In this document: in pieces, positions 17,563-27,100 of the stretch
How the letters are laid out: each line of letters starts with the position of its first letter
How positions within the stretch are numbered: the stretch's first letter is position 1
Assembly: GCA_002359215.1 (NCBI GenBank)
Contig: DEMN01000007.1
Span: 1-64,000 of the forward strand
Direction of reading: 5' to 3'
DNA: 64,000 nucleotides
DNA from: Flavobacteriales bacterium UBA2669
Lineage (GTDB): Bacteria; Bacteroidota; Bacteroidia; Flavobacteriales_E; Vicingaceae
Translations under genes and position numbers: made by a program
The notes under the pieces: generated by a model
The model's database searches: none
Seen by the model: the letters and a program-made list of their open reading frames with translations, nothing else
What the model was told of the DNA's origin: nothing

Positions 17563-18648
17563 TTGAATTCGCAACCGGAAAATATCTGTTTTTTTAATAC
17601 TACTACTTTTTGGGGTGGAGGAGAAAAATGGCATTATGAAGCTGCTGTTATGGCAAGCGAACAAGGTATTCCAACATTTTTTGTGTCCTCGCCACACAGT
17701 GTGTTAAATGAAAAGTTAGCCTCAACAAAGGTGATGCAATTTCCTATTCGCAATAGCAAGTTGGGGTTTTTGTCGGTGGCTAAAGTAAAAAAACTCACCC
17801 AATTTTTTAAAGACAATAAAATTACTACGGTAGTTTTTAATAGTCCGGTGGATTTAAAAACAGGCGGATTAGCGGCTTATATGGCTAAAGTACCAACAGT
17901 TGTTTATCGCAGAGGTATTGCTGTTGAGGTAAAAAAGAAAACCCTTACTACTTGGTTATTTAAAAAAGTAATTACGCATTTTATTTTTAATTCTGCTGCA
18001 ACAAAAGCCTTAATGGTTAAAAATTTTGAGGACATTATCAATACCAAAAAGTCGGCAATAATTTATAATGCTATTGATTTTTCGGCTTTTACTACAACAG
18101 AAAAAACCAATTCCTCTCCGAAAATAATTATTGGAAATGCAGGTAGGTTAGTAACCCAAAAAGCACAACATTACTTGGTAGATATCGCTAGTATTTTAAA
18201 AGCTAAAAACTTGGATTTTGAAATTCATATTGCTGGAGACGGACCAAGGCATAATGAGTTAAAAGCGTTAATTGAAGCTAATCACTTAGAAAACGAGGTA
18301 AAATTATTGGGTTTTGTAAAAGACATGAATGAATTTATGAATACGCTAGACATCTTTGTTTCTACTGCTAAATGGGAAGGTTTTGGATTTGTACTTGCCG
18401 AAGCCATGGCACATCAATTACCCTGTATTGCGTTTGATATCAGCAGTAACCCGGAGCTTATTTATAACAACACTACCGGGTTTTTAGTGCCGGCTTTTGA
18501 TGTGAAAGTTTTTGCTAGCCAAATAGAAAAGCTCATTAATGATAAAACCTTACGTCACGAAATGGGTGATAAAGCCTACCAATTTGCTATCAATAATTTT
18601 GATAAAACACTTCAGTTCAATACCTTTTTAGAGTTTGTGAAAGGGTGA
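17563..18648 (+). CDS. Glycosyltransferase family 4
   Basis: 361 residues, GT-B fold. The N-terminal half has FFNTTTFWGGGEKWHYEAA (acceptor side). The C-terminal half has IIGNAGRLVTQKAQHYLV, IAGDGPRHNELKAL and the EGFGFVLAEAMA retaining motif (E-x7-E) that binds the sugar nucleotide. The start is TTG at 17563; no upstream ATG fits between the previous stop and the conserved front of the protein. It follows the GT2 gene by one base and presumably acts in the same surface-glycan pathway. Donor and acceptor cannot be told from sequence. Confidence 0.88.
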   Translation: MNSQPENICFFNTTTFWGGGEKWHYEAAVMASEQGIPTFFVSSPHSVLNEKLASTKVMQFPIRNSKLGFLSVAKVKKLTQFFKDNKITTVVFNSPVDLKTGGLAAYMAKVPTVVYRRGIAVEVKKKTLTTWLFKKVITHFIFNSAATKALMVKNFEDIINTKKSAIIYNAIDFSAFTTTEKTNSSPKIIIGNAGRLVTQKAQHYLVDIASILKAKNLDFEIHIAGDGPRHNELKALIEANHLENEVKLLGFVKDMNEFMNTLDIFVSTAKWEGFGFVLAEAMAHQLPCIAFDISSNPELIYNNTTGFLVPAFDVKVFASQIEKLINDKTLRHEMGDKAYQFAINNFDKTLQFNTFLEFVKG

Positions 18649-18806
18649 GGTTGAGGTAAAATGGACTAACGGTTTCGTACGTGAAAAGTAGCGAATTTTA
18701 TACGCTAACTGTTCAGTTTAGTAATGACCGTAGATTTATGAAAATCACTTTAGAATATGTACTTAAAATCGGTATTTTTTATAATAAATTGTCAGGCACA
18801 GATATT
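18649..18806. other. Intergenic stretch with small inverted repeats, possible dispersed repeat
   Basis: 158 bases between the convergent GT4 and sigma genes. It contains TTTC-GTACGT-GAAA and TAGCG-N9-CGCTA hairpins side by side (about 18673-18712) and looks like the short intergenic repeats seen in Bacteroidota genomes. No copy elsewhere in the window. An overlapping 67-codon frame has no support. Confidence 0.3.
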
Positions 18807-19478
18807 TTATATTTTTTTCATTACGTTCTCCGTTATTCTGTCACATTTACTAAAGCCAAATTCAAAAATATCTTTGGTGTTTGATAGATTATAAAGTATT
18901 TCTTTGAGCATATCTTTTGCTCGGTGTAATCTTATTTTTACGTTGGCAAGACTTATGTCTAAAGTGGATGCAATTTCTTTTAAACTCATTTCTTCCATTT
19001 CTTTCATTATATAAACTGTTCTATATTTTAATTCCAATTGGTCAATAGCATTTTCTAACAGTTGTTTTGCTTCTTTCTGTGTCATTTTTTCTTGTGGATT
19101 TAATTGTTTGTAGTCTGGGAACTCTAAAATAAAATTATTATCTGTACTTTGACGGTAACTATTTAAGTACAGTATCTTGCCTTTTTTTTTCAATTCCGCC
19201 AATGATTCATTAATGGCAATGCGGATTAACCAAGTTGAAAATTGGGATTGTAAATTGAATTGATGCAACTTGGTATATGCCTTAATATAGCTGTTCTGCA
19301 TTACGTCTTCAATCTCGGTTTCGTTTTTTAGATAACCTCTAATGATACGATAGAGTTTTTGGTTGTTCCGCCTTACCAACATTTCGTACAACTCTTTTTC
19401 ACCATCTAAAATACGCTGTATTACAGTTTCTTCTTTTATTTTATGATTATTGAAATCATTCATACTTATTGTTTCCAT
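18807..19478 (-). CDS. RNA polymerase sigma-70 family (ECF-like) factor
   Basis: 223 residues from the ATG at 19476-19478 (METISMNDFNN). A longer reading to 19586 would cross the palindrome at 19515-19546 and adds low-complexity sequence, so I reject it. Region 2 is visible as LYRIIRGYLKNETEIEDVMQNSYIKAY with FSTWLIRIAINE. Region 4 is LELKYRTVYIMKEMEEMSLKEIASTLDISLANVKIRLHRAK. A C-terminal tail (FGFSKCDRITENVM) follows; its single Cys could be a sensor but that is speculation. No anti-sigma gene is adjacent. It is divergent from DoxX-folE and probably controls them. Confidence 0.9.
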   Translation of the reverse strand: METISMNDFNNHKIKEETVIQRILDGEKELYEMLVRRNNQKLYRIIRGYLKNETEIEDVMQNSYIKAYTKLHQFNLQSQFSTWLIRIAINESLAELKKKGKILYLNSYRQSTDNNFILEFPDYKQLNPQEKMTQKEAKQLLENAIDQLELKYRTVYIMKEMEEMSLKEIASTLDISLANVKIRLHRAKDMLKEILYNLSNTKDIFEFGFSKCDRITENVMKKI

Positions 19479-19514
19479 ATTTAGTCTGTTTTTTCTTTTT
19501 AGATGCTGAAATTG

Positions 19515-19546
19515 AAAAAAAGATACAAAATTTTGTATCTTTTTTT
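19515..19546. promoter_or_regulatory. Perfect 32-bp palindrome between sigma factor and DoxX-folE
   Basis: Each arm is AAAAAAAGATACAAAA and its exact complement, with no spacer, centred at 19530/19531. It lies 37 bases from the sigma ATG and 58 bases from the DoxX ATG. Both genes start away from it, so a terminator is unlikely; a dimeric repressor or activator operator is the simplest reading. Confidence 0.55.
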
Positions 19547-19603
19547 GGATTGTGCTATCAAAAGGGAGTAACAAATTTATAAACAATTAAAATTATTAAG
19601 ATT

Positions 19604-19987
19604 ATGAACTCGAATGTACAATTAGTAAAAAACATCTTAAAATTCACATTTGGTTTAGTGCCAATAGTTGCAGGATTAGATAAATTCACAAACATTTTAA
19701 CAGATTGGTCTCAATACCTTTCTGAAGGTTTTGCAGGAGTGCTTCCTTTTGAGCCAACTACATTTATGATGATAGTTGGTGTTATAGAAATTATTGCTGG
19801 AGGACTTGTTTTAACAAAAACAAAAATTGGTGCTTATGTGGTTTCTGCTTGGTTGGTAGCAATTGCTGTAACTTTAATTTTTAGTTGGTCTTATGTAGAT
19901 GTTGCTGTAAGAGATTTGGTAATGGCAATAGCTGCTTTTTCTTTAGCAAAGTTATCTGAAGATAATTATAATAAAGCCAATAATTAA
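19604..19987 (+). CDS. DoxX-like membrane protein
   Basis: 127 residues with four membrane helices (roughly 12-28, 53-70, 76-94, 98-114) and the DoxX-like front FTFGLVPIVAGLDKFTNILTDW. DoxX-family proteins are small integral membrane proteins, some linked to redox or thiol stress. It is followed two bases later by folE and so shares its transcript. Divergent to the sigma factor gene. Confidence 0.82.
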   Translation: MNSNVQLVKNILKFTFGLVPIVAGLDKFTNILTDWSQYLSEGFAGVLPFEPTTFMMIVGVIEIIAGGLVLTKTKIGAYVVSAWLVAIAVTLIFSWSYVDVAVRDLVMAIAAFSLAKLSEDNYNKANN

Positions 19988-19989
19988 TT

Positions 19990-20658
19990 ATGGCGAAATT
20001 GAAAGGAAATACACTTTTGGTAAAAGAAAATTTAAACAATTCAAATCATCACGTAACGGCTAAAAATCCGTTGCGTGATGATGCTTTTGATATAGATGAC
20101 AATTCAAAAATTAAGTTAATTGCGGATAAGTTTAAAGATATAGTTGAAATATTGGGTTTTGACCTTACTGATGATAGTATAAAAGACACTCCAAATCGAG
20201 TTGCAAAAATGTATGTTAACGAGATATTTAAGGGGTTAAATCCAACAAATAAACCTAAAATTACTTTATTTAAAAATGAATATGAGTATTACACTCCATT
20301 GGTAGAATTGAATATTCCATTTACGTCATTTTGTGAACATCATTTTGTTCCAATACAAGGTAAAGCCAATATTGTTTATATTCCAAAAGAGTATGTTATC
20401 GGATTATCAAAAATCCATAGACTTGTTAACTTTTATGCAAGAAGACCGCAAGTCCAAGAAAGATTGACAAAGCAAATAGCACAGGAATTGTCATTCACGC
20501 TCAAAACAAATGATGTTGGAGTTGCATTAAAAGCTACTCATAGTTGTATATCTTGTCGTGGTGTGGAAGATTTAGGGAGTTCAACGCTTACATCGACTTT
20601 TTTAGGTCAAATAAAAAATGATAATAATTTGGTGTCAGTTCTGCTTGGTTCAAATTGA
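19990..20658 (+). CDS. folE: GTP cyclohydrolase I (FolE)
   Basis: 222 residues. It converts GTP to 7,8-dihydroneopterin triphosphate, the first step of folate and pterin synthesis. The zinc/active-site motif FCEHHFVPIQGKANIVYIP and GLSKIHRLVNFYARRPQVQERLT are present, and the second zinc Cys is in THSCISCRGV. The N-terminal ~40 residues are a variable extension. Start is ATG two bases after the DoxX stop. Because it is tied to a sigma factor and a DoxX gene, it may be a stress-induced extra copy supplying pterin cofactor; whether a second folE exists cannot be seen here. Confidence 0.95.
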   Translation: MAKLKGNTLLVKENLNNSNHHVTAKNPLRDDAFDIDDNSKIKLIADKFKDIVEILGFDLTDDSIKDTPNRVAKMYVNEIFKGLNPTNKPKITLFKNEYEYYTPLVELNIPFTSFCEHHFVPIQGKANIVYIPKEYVIGLSKIHRLVNFYARRPQVQERLTKQIAQELSFTLKTNDVGVALKATHSCISCRGVEDLGSSTLTSTFLGQIKNDNNLVSVLLGSN

Positions 20659-20873
20659 TACTAACTTAATATATGATTTAATCATATATGCACTAAATAT
20701 AGGAAGTCATGTACGATAAAGCTCAAAAAAGGGTCATACTTATTTTTTTATATTAAAATATTTCACCAAGTGTCAAAAAACTCATCTTTAACCTTTTGTG
20801 GTAACATTTTTTAGCTTCCCACCACATTTTTAAATCATATTAAGTCAAATAGGTAAGTACTTTTTCAATTTTT
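20659..20873. other. Intergenic region between folE and the TetR regulator
   Basis: About 215 AT-rich bases. An inverted repeat ATATATGAT-TTA-ATCATATAT (20669-20689) just after folE could end transcription weakly, though no T run follows. A looser pair TGTGGT (20797-20802) / ACCACA (20821-20826) is also present. No gene is supported. Confidence 0.4.
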
Positions 20874-20927
20874 AGGAAACATTTTTCTCATTTTTCGTTT
20901 CCAATGTTAAAAATGTTTCTAATTTTG
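20874..20927 (+). promoter_or_regulatory. TetR promoter with overlapping inverted half-sites
   Basis: GAAACATTTTT (20876-20886) and AAAAATGTTTC (20909-20919) are exact 11-base inverted repeats. GGAAAC (20875-20880) also pairs with GTTTCC (20897-20902), so three half-sites lie in one cluster. The last directly abuts the -7 box TAATTTTG (20920-20927), 8 bases from the TetR ATG. A repressor bound here would block its own promoter: autoregulation by the TetR protein is inferred. Confidence 0.55.
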
Positions 20928-20935
20928 TCCACATT

Positions 20936-21562
20936 ATGAGTAAAACAGAAAAACATATTGAACTATTGGTTAATTGTGCCCATCTTTTTATGAAGTATGG
21001 CATTAAAAGTTTAACCATGAACGACATTGCCACCCATTTAGGAATTTCTAAAAAAACACTTTACCTGTATGTAACAGATAAAAAAGATTTGGTAAATCAA
21101 ACTGTGCAAATACAAATAGATAATGAAGAATGTATTTTAGAAGAAACCATTAGTCATGAAGGAAATGCTATTGATGAGTTACTTAGAATTAACCAAAAAG
21201 TAAGTGAAAAGCTACATAACATACAACCAGGAGTAATGTACGATTTGCAAAAATTTTATCCTGAAGCTTGGAAAATATTTCAAAATCATAAATGCAATTA
21301 TATTCCAACTATAGTAGAGGCAAATATTGAAAAAGGGGTAAAAGAGGGATTATATAGAGAAAATGCAAACCCTAAAATTATTTCTAAATTTTATATTACC
21401 ATGGTAGATAAAATGTTTGATGTTGAACTTTTTCCTCCCATGGATTTTAATTACAAAGCTTTGCATTTAGAAATGGCTCGTTACCACATTAGAGGTATTG
21501 CCAGTAAAAAAGGAATAGAATATTTAAAAGAAAAATTAGCACAAACCAATCAAGAATTTTAA
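20936..21562 (+). CDS. TetR/AcrR family regulator of the efflux operon
   Basis: 208 residues. The N-terminal helix-turn-helix is visible at about 25-47 (LTMNDIATHLGISKKTLYLYV); the rest is a helical ligand-binding domain. ATG start at 20936 is required because the DNA-binding domain begins within the first 10 residues. The TolC gene starts 5 bases after its stop, so regulator and pump are one operon, the classic layout of a drug- or metabolite-responsive repressor. Ligand unknown. Confidence 0.9.
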   Translation: MSKTEKHIELLVNCAHLFMKYGIKSLTMNDIATHLGISKKTLYLYVTDKKDLVNQTVQIQIDNEECILEETISHEGNAIDELLRINQKVSEKLHNIQPGVMYDLQKFYPEAWKIFQNHKCNYIPTIVEANIEKGVKEGLYRENANPKIISKFYITMVDKMFDVELFPPMDFNYKALHLEMARYHIRGIASKKGIEYLKEKLAQTNQEF

Positions 21563-21567
21563 AATTT

Positions 21568-22911
21568 ATGAATCACTATAAAATAAGTTTAACTGTTGTG
21601 TTGTTGGGAATGTTGTTTTCCTCAACTGCTCAAGAATCAAAAAGTTTTTCTTTAAAAGAAGCTCAAGATTATGCTATTGCAAATAACTACCAAAACCAAA
21701 ATGCCATAAAAGACATTGAAATTGCTAAAAAGAAAGTTTGGGAAACTACTGCAATAGGATTACCACAGATAAATGCCGAAGGACAAATCCAACGTTTTAT
21801 TGATATTCCTACACAAGTAGCTCCAGCAAATGCTTTTAACCCAATGGCTCCTGAAGGAGAATTGGCTACTTTTCAGTTTGGATTAAATTACAATAACTCT
21901 GTTGGTATTACTGCTTCGCAATTAATTTTTGATGGCTCTTATATTGTTGGTTTGCAAGCGGCTAAAACTTACAAAGAGTTATCTATTAATAGTCAAGTAA
22001 AAACTGAAATAGAGCTGAAAGATGCTGTTGCCCAGGCATATTATACTGTTTTAGCTACCAAAAAAAATGTGTTGGTGTTAACTCAATCCTTAGAAACGTC
22101 TGAAAAAATGTTGGGAGAAACTAAAGCAATGTATAAAGTCGGGTTGACAGAGGAACAAAATGTAGATCAATTAGAATTGAATGTAAATGCTTTGAAAACC
22201 TCTTTGGGAATTGCTGAGGGACAGAGAGATTTTGCTATAAAACTACTTAACCTTCAGTTAGGTTTAGATATTAATACACAATTGGTGTTAACTGATGAGT
22301 TTGAAAATATGATTGCTGTTAATCAAAGCAGTGCTTTGGACAAAGAATTTAAAATTGAAAACCATATTGATTATGAACTAATCGTTACCAATATGAAGCT
22401 TTCACAATTGAATTTGAGGAAAGAAAAATATACTTTTTTACCAACAGTATCCGCATTTTTTAGTCATCAACAACAAAATTTTGGTAATGAATTAGATGTT
22501 TTCAGTAGCGATGCCAGATGGTTTCCGGCAACTATTGTTGGGGTAAATTTAAAACTACCTATTTTAACAAGTGGAGCAAGATTATCTAAAGTTTCTCAAG
22601 CAAAGATTGAGTTAGAAAAAATGGAAAATTCTGCTAAAGAAATAGAACAAAACTTGAAATATCAATCTGAATTAGCAGCATCTAATTTTGACACAGCTAA
22701 AGAAACTTTTGATAACCAGAAAGATAATCTGGCGTTAGCTCAAAAAATTTATGATAAAACAGTAAAAAAGTATGAAGCAGGAATTGCATCTAGTTTGGAA
22801 TTAACTCAAGCTCAAAATCAAATGCTTAGTGCAGAGGGAAATTATGTAAAGGCAGTGTTAGATTTGCTCAACGCTCGTTCTGCTTTAGAAAAATCTTATG
22901 GTCAAAAATAA
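21568..22911 (+). CDS. TolC family outer-membrane efflux protein
   Basis: 447 residues with a signal peptide (to about 21, SSTAQ) and two OEP repeats: long helices with heptad-like patterns at about 175-245 and 340-435, e.g. SLKEAQDYAIANN at the front and LDLLNARSALEKSYG at the end. It forms the outer-membrane channel and periplasmic tunnel of the tripartite pump encoded by this and the next two genes. Normal length for the family. Confidence 0.92.
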   Translation: MNHYKISLTVVLLGMLFSSTAQESKSFSLKEAQDYAIANNYQNQNAIKDIEIAKKKVWETTAIGLPQINAEGQIQRFIDIPTQVAPANAFNPMAPEGELATFQFGLNYNNSVGITASQLIFDGSYIVGLQAAKTYKELSINSQVKTEIELKDAVAQAYYTVLATKKNVLVLTQSLETSEKMLGETKAMYKVGLTEEQNVDQLELNVNALKTSLGIAEGQRDFAIKLLNLQLGLDINTQLVLTDEFENMIAVNQSSALDKEFKIENHIDYELIVTNMKLSQLNLRKEKYTFLPTVSAFFSHQQQNFGNELDVFSSDARWFPATIVGVNLKLPILTSGARLSKVSQAKIELEKMENSAKEIEQNLKYQSELAASNFDTAKETFDNQKDNLALAQKIYDKTVKKYEAGIASSLELTQAQNQMLSAEGNYVKAVLDLLNARSALEKSYGQK

Positions 22912-22954
22912 AATCAATTAAACCTAACATATCAATCAATAAAATATTTATAAA

Positions 22955-24118
22955 ATGAAAAAAATATTAATCATCATTAGCGTTGCAGTAACTTTAATTT
23001 CCTGTGGAGGAAAAGAAAAAACTGTTGACGAAATTGTTGCAGGAAAAAACCTTGAAGAAATAAACGCTAAGAAAAATGAGTTGACAGCTAAGCAAAATGC
23101 CATCTTAGATGAGATAGAAAAATTAGATATAGCGATTGCTAATTTAGATTCTTCTTTATCAATTCCGGTAATCACTACCATTGAAGCTACTACTACTAGT
23201 TTTAAGCATTATGTTCAAATTCAAGGAAACGTACAAACTAAAGAAAACATTATTATTTACCCTGAATATGCAGGTGTTTTAACTAAAGTATTGGTAAAAG
23301 AGGGTCAGTTTGTAACCAAAGGTGAAGTATTGGCTAAAATAGATGATGGTGGGTTAAATCAACAATTATCGCAAATGGAAACGCAGTTAGCTTTAGCAAA
23401 AACGACTTTTGAGCGTCAGGAAAGGTTATGGAAAGATAAAATCGGTTCAGAAATTCAGTTTTTACAGGCTAAAGCTAATTATGAGGCACAGCAAAAAGCA
23501 GTAAATCAAATGAAAGAACAGTTAGCTAAAACTACTATTACAGCACCTTTTAGCGGTGTTATTGATGATGTAATGTCGGAACAAGGTCAGGTAGTCTCTC
23601 CTGGAATGAATCAATTGTTTCGAATTATTAATCTGAAGGATATGTTTATTGAAGCAGAAATTCCTGAAAATTACATTACCAATATTAAAACAGGTTCTCA
23701 AGTAAATGTTTATTTCCCAGTGTTAAATGATACAGTTACATCTACTATCAGACAAGTAAGCAACTACATCAACCCGAATAACAGAACGTTTAAAATAGAG
23801 ATAGCAATAACCAATGAAAATAAAATGGTTAAACCTAATATGACAGCATTATTAAGCATTAACAATTATATAAACGATAGTGCATTGGTATTACCTCAGG
23901 CTATTATTTCTGAAAATGCTGAAGGTGAAAAATATGTTTATGTAGTGAAGAAAGGAAAGAAAAATAGAAATTACGCTGAAAAGAGACTGATTAAAATAGG
24001 AAAAATACAAAATGGTGTTGCCGAAATTATTGGAGGAATTGCTAATGGAGATATTATTATTGATGAAGGAGCAAGAACTGTAAAGGAACAAGAACAGGTC
24101 TTAATTAAAAAGATGTAA
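22955..24118 (+). CDS. RND efflux periplasmic adaptor (membrane fusion lipoprotein)
   Basis: 387 residues. A lipobox LISC places the lipidated Cys at residue 17. Then comes a coiled-coil hairpin (about 30-55), the biotinyl-lipoyl-like half sites (VLTKVLVKEGQFVTKGEVLAKIDDGG and TTITAPFSGVIDDVMSEQGQVVSPG) around a helical hairpin, a beta-barrel and a membrane-proximal domain. It links the TolC protein to the RND pump. Third gene of the TetR operon. Confidence 0.93.
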   Translation: MKKILIIISVAVTLISCGGKEKTVDEIVAGKNLEEINAKKNELTAKQNAILDEIEKLDIAIANLDSSLSIPVITTIEATTTSFKHYVQIQGNVQTKENIIIYPEYAGVLTKVLVKEGQFVTKGEVLAKIDDGGLNQQLSQMETQLALAKTTFERQERLWKDKIGSEIQFLQAKANYEAQQKAVNQMKEQLAKTTITAPFSGVIDDVMSEQGQVVSPGMNQLFRIINLKDMFIEAEIPENYITNIKTGSQVNVYFPVLNDTVTSTIRQVSNYINPNNRTFKIEIAITNENKMVKPNMTALLSINNYINDSALVLPQAIISENAEGEKYVYVVKKGKKNRNYAEKRLIKIGKIQNGVAEIIGGIANGDIIIDEGARTVKEQEQVLIKKM

Positions 24119-24169
24119 TCAGACAATTACCAACTTCATTAAAAAATAACCTAAAACGGTAAAAGAAAA

Positions 24170-27100
24170 ATGGCTAAAAATAAAAAACTAAAAGAATTTA
24201 AAATATCATCTTGGGCAATAGACAATAAGATGACTATTTATCTCATGATATTCTTAATATTAATTACAGGGATATCTGCTTATTACTCGATGCCTCGAGA
24301 AAGCTTTCCGGAAGTGAAAGAAACTAAAATCTATATTAGTTCAGTTTTTCCAGGAAATACCTCTGAGGATATGGAAAAACTAATTACTGATCCTCTTGAA
24401 GAGGAGCTGCAGAACTTGAGTGGGATTACAAAAATTACTTCAACTTCCCAAGAAGATTACTCTATTATTATTGTTGAGTTTGAGGAGAGTTTTAGTATTC
24501 CTGAAGCGAAATCTAAAGTGAAAGATAAAGTTGACTTAAAAAAAGCAGGAGCAGATTGGCCAACTTTTAATGGAGCTAAAGTTGAACCTAACGTGTTTGA
24601 TTTAAATATTGCTGAAGAGTTTGCGATTATCAACGTTAATATTTCAGGAGATTATCCGGTTCAAAAGCTGAAGGAATATGCTGAATATTTAGAGAAGAAA
24701 ATAGAGTTATTACCTGAAATTAAACAAGTAGATATTCGTGGGGCTCAAGAAAAAGAAATTGAAGTAGCTGTTGATGTATATAAAATGACAGCCTCAAAAG
24801 TGAGCTTTGATGATATTATTAACACCATTGCAGGAGGAAATACTACCGTTTCTGCGGGTAACTTGGTAATGAATGAGCAAAGAAGAACCATTAGAGTTAT
24901 TGGGGAAATTGAAGATGCTGCAGAGTTAGGCAACTTTGTTGTTAAAAACGAAAACGGACCAATTTATCTTAGGGATGTTGCTTCTATTGCTTTTCAAGAG
25001 AAAGAAAAAACTACTTATGCGAGAGAGTTTTCTAAACCAGTAGTAATGCTTGATGTTAAGAAACTTTCAGGTAAAAATATGGTAGAAGCTGTCGAAAAAA
25101 TTAAAGTTATTCTTGAACAAGCTAAAAGTGATTATTTACCTAAAGATTTAAGTGTTACCACTTCAAACGATCAATCTACAAAGACTATTAATCAAGTTGA
25201 TGAGTTAGTAAACAACATTATTTTTGGAATTCTATTAGTTGTTGGGGTATTAATGTTCTTTTTAGGATTTAGAAATGCTTTGTTTGTTGGTTTTGCTATT
25301 CCAATGTCTATGTTTTTGTCGTTTACCTTATTAAATTTAATTGGTTATACGATGAATACCATGGTGCTTTTTGCTTTGGTTATGGGATTGGGAATGTTGG
25401 TTGATAATGGAATTGTGGTAGTAGAAAATGTGTTGCGTTTAATGCAAAAAGAAAACATGAGCAGAATAGCTGCCGCCAAACAAGGTATTGGTGAAATTGC
25501 TACACCTATTATCATATCAACATTAACTTCAGTAGCAGCCTTTGTTCCACTTGGTTTTTGGCCGGGAATTATGGGAAATTTTATGAAAATATTTCCTATA
25601 ACCCTTTCTATAGTGTTGGGCTCTTCATTATTTGTTGCCATTTTTATCAACTCTATGCTTACGGCAGATTTTATGAAAACTGAAGAAAAAGCTATGAGTA
25701 AAAAGTTCTTAATTAAATTAAGTGTTATTTTATTCTTTTTTGGTGTACTTAGCTTAATTATTGGCGGAGGGTTTAGAGGTATGGGAACCTTATTGGTTTT
25801 TGCTTCTATTATGCTTTGGATTTATAAATATTTGTTAGTAAAGGCTGCAGATTATTTTCAAGAAACTATTTTGGTTGTTCTTGAAGCTAGATACCAGAAA
25901 TTTTTATCTTTTGCATTGAGCGGTAAAAAGCCTTATCTATTTCTGTTTGGAACATTTGGATTGTTAATTCTTTCATTCATTGTATTTGCTATTGCACAAC
26001 CAAAAGTGGAATTTTTCCCTGATAACGAACCCAACCAAGTGTTTGTTTATTTAGAATATCCCGAAGGAACAGCCATTGAAAAAACCAATAAATTAACTAA
26101 AGAAATTGAAGCTAAAGTTTTTAAAGTAGTAGATAATTATAAAGATGAAACAGGCTATAACTATATGGTAGAATCTGCTGTTTCTCAAGTGGGGGAAGGT
26201 GCTGGAAACCCACAAACTGATGGAGGCTCTAATGCTGAGATGCCTCATAAAGGAAAAGTAACAGTTTCACTTAGAGAATCTAAACTCAGAAGAGGGAAAA
26301 ACAGTAAAGATTTTATGGAAGAAGTAAGAGAAGCGGTTGGTACTTATCCAGGAGTGAATATTTCTGTGGAAAAAGAAGCTGCCGGACCTCCTGCCGGATA
26401 TCCTATTAATATTGAAATTAGAGGAAAAGACTATAATGATCTTATTCTTACAGCTAAAAACCTTAGAGATGCAATTAATAAATTAAATATTCCGGGTATT
26501 GAAGGATTAAAAATTGATGTAAACAAAAGTAAACCTGTAACAGAAATAACTGTAGATAGAAAAAAAGCAGGAGAGTTAGGTGTTTCTGTAGGACAAGTAG
26601 GTAATCAATTGCGTAGATCGCTTTATGGTGAAAAAGCAAGTGTTTATAAAACGGGTGGCGAAGAATATGATGTTGCTGTTAGGTTTGATGAAGTATACAA
26701 GCACAATACAAATGCATTGTATAACCAAAGAATTGTATTTAGAGACCCATCTAATGGGCAGATAAAAGACATTCCAGTTTCTACTTTAATTACAACTAAT
26801 AATACCTCCTCTTACACTGCTATTAAGCATAGAGATTTAAATCGAGTGGTTACTTTGTATTCCTCTGTTAAAACAGGATATAATGCTACGGAAATTGTTC
26901 AAACCATCAAAACTAGGTTATCTAATTTCAAAACACCTAAAAATACTACTATTGATTTTACTGGACAAATGGAAGAACAAGAAAAAAATATGGCATTCTT
27001 AACAACGGCTTTGTTTTCAGGATTGGGATTAATTATCTTTTTGTTGGTATTACAGTTTAATTCATTTTCAAAACCATTAATTGTTTTAATGACCATCTTT

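Noticed and set aside
18681..18884. 67-codon plus-strand frame after the GT4 gene
   Set aside because: It runs into the 3' end of the sigma factor gene on the other strand, shows no domain, and its front overlaps the hairpin-rich intergenic sequence.
19515..19546. Reading the 32-bp palindrome as a transcription terminator
   Set aside because: Both flanking genes start and run away from it, so there is no transcript to end there; it also has no natural loop.
19479..19586. N-terminal extension of the sigma factor (36 residues)
   Set aside because: It would cover the 32-bp palindrome and encode a Phe/Gln/Lys-rich stretch unlike sigma factors; the ATG at 19476-19478 fits better.
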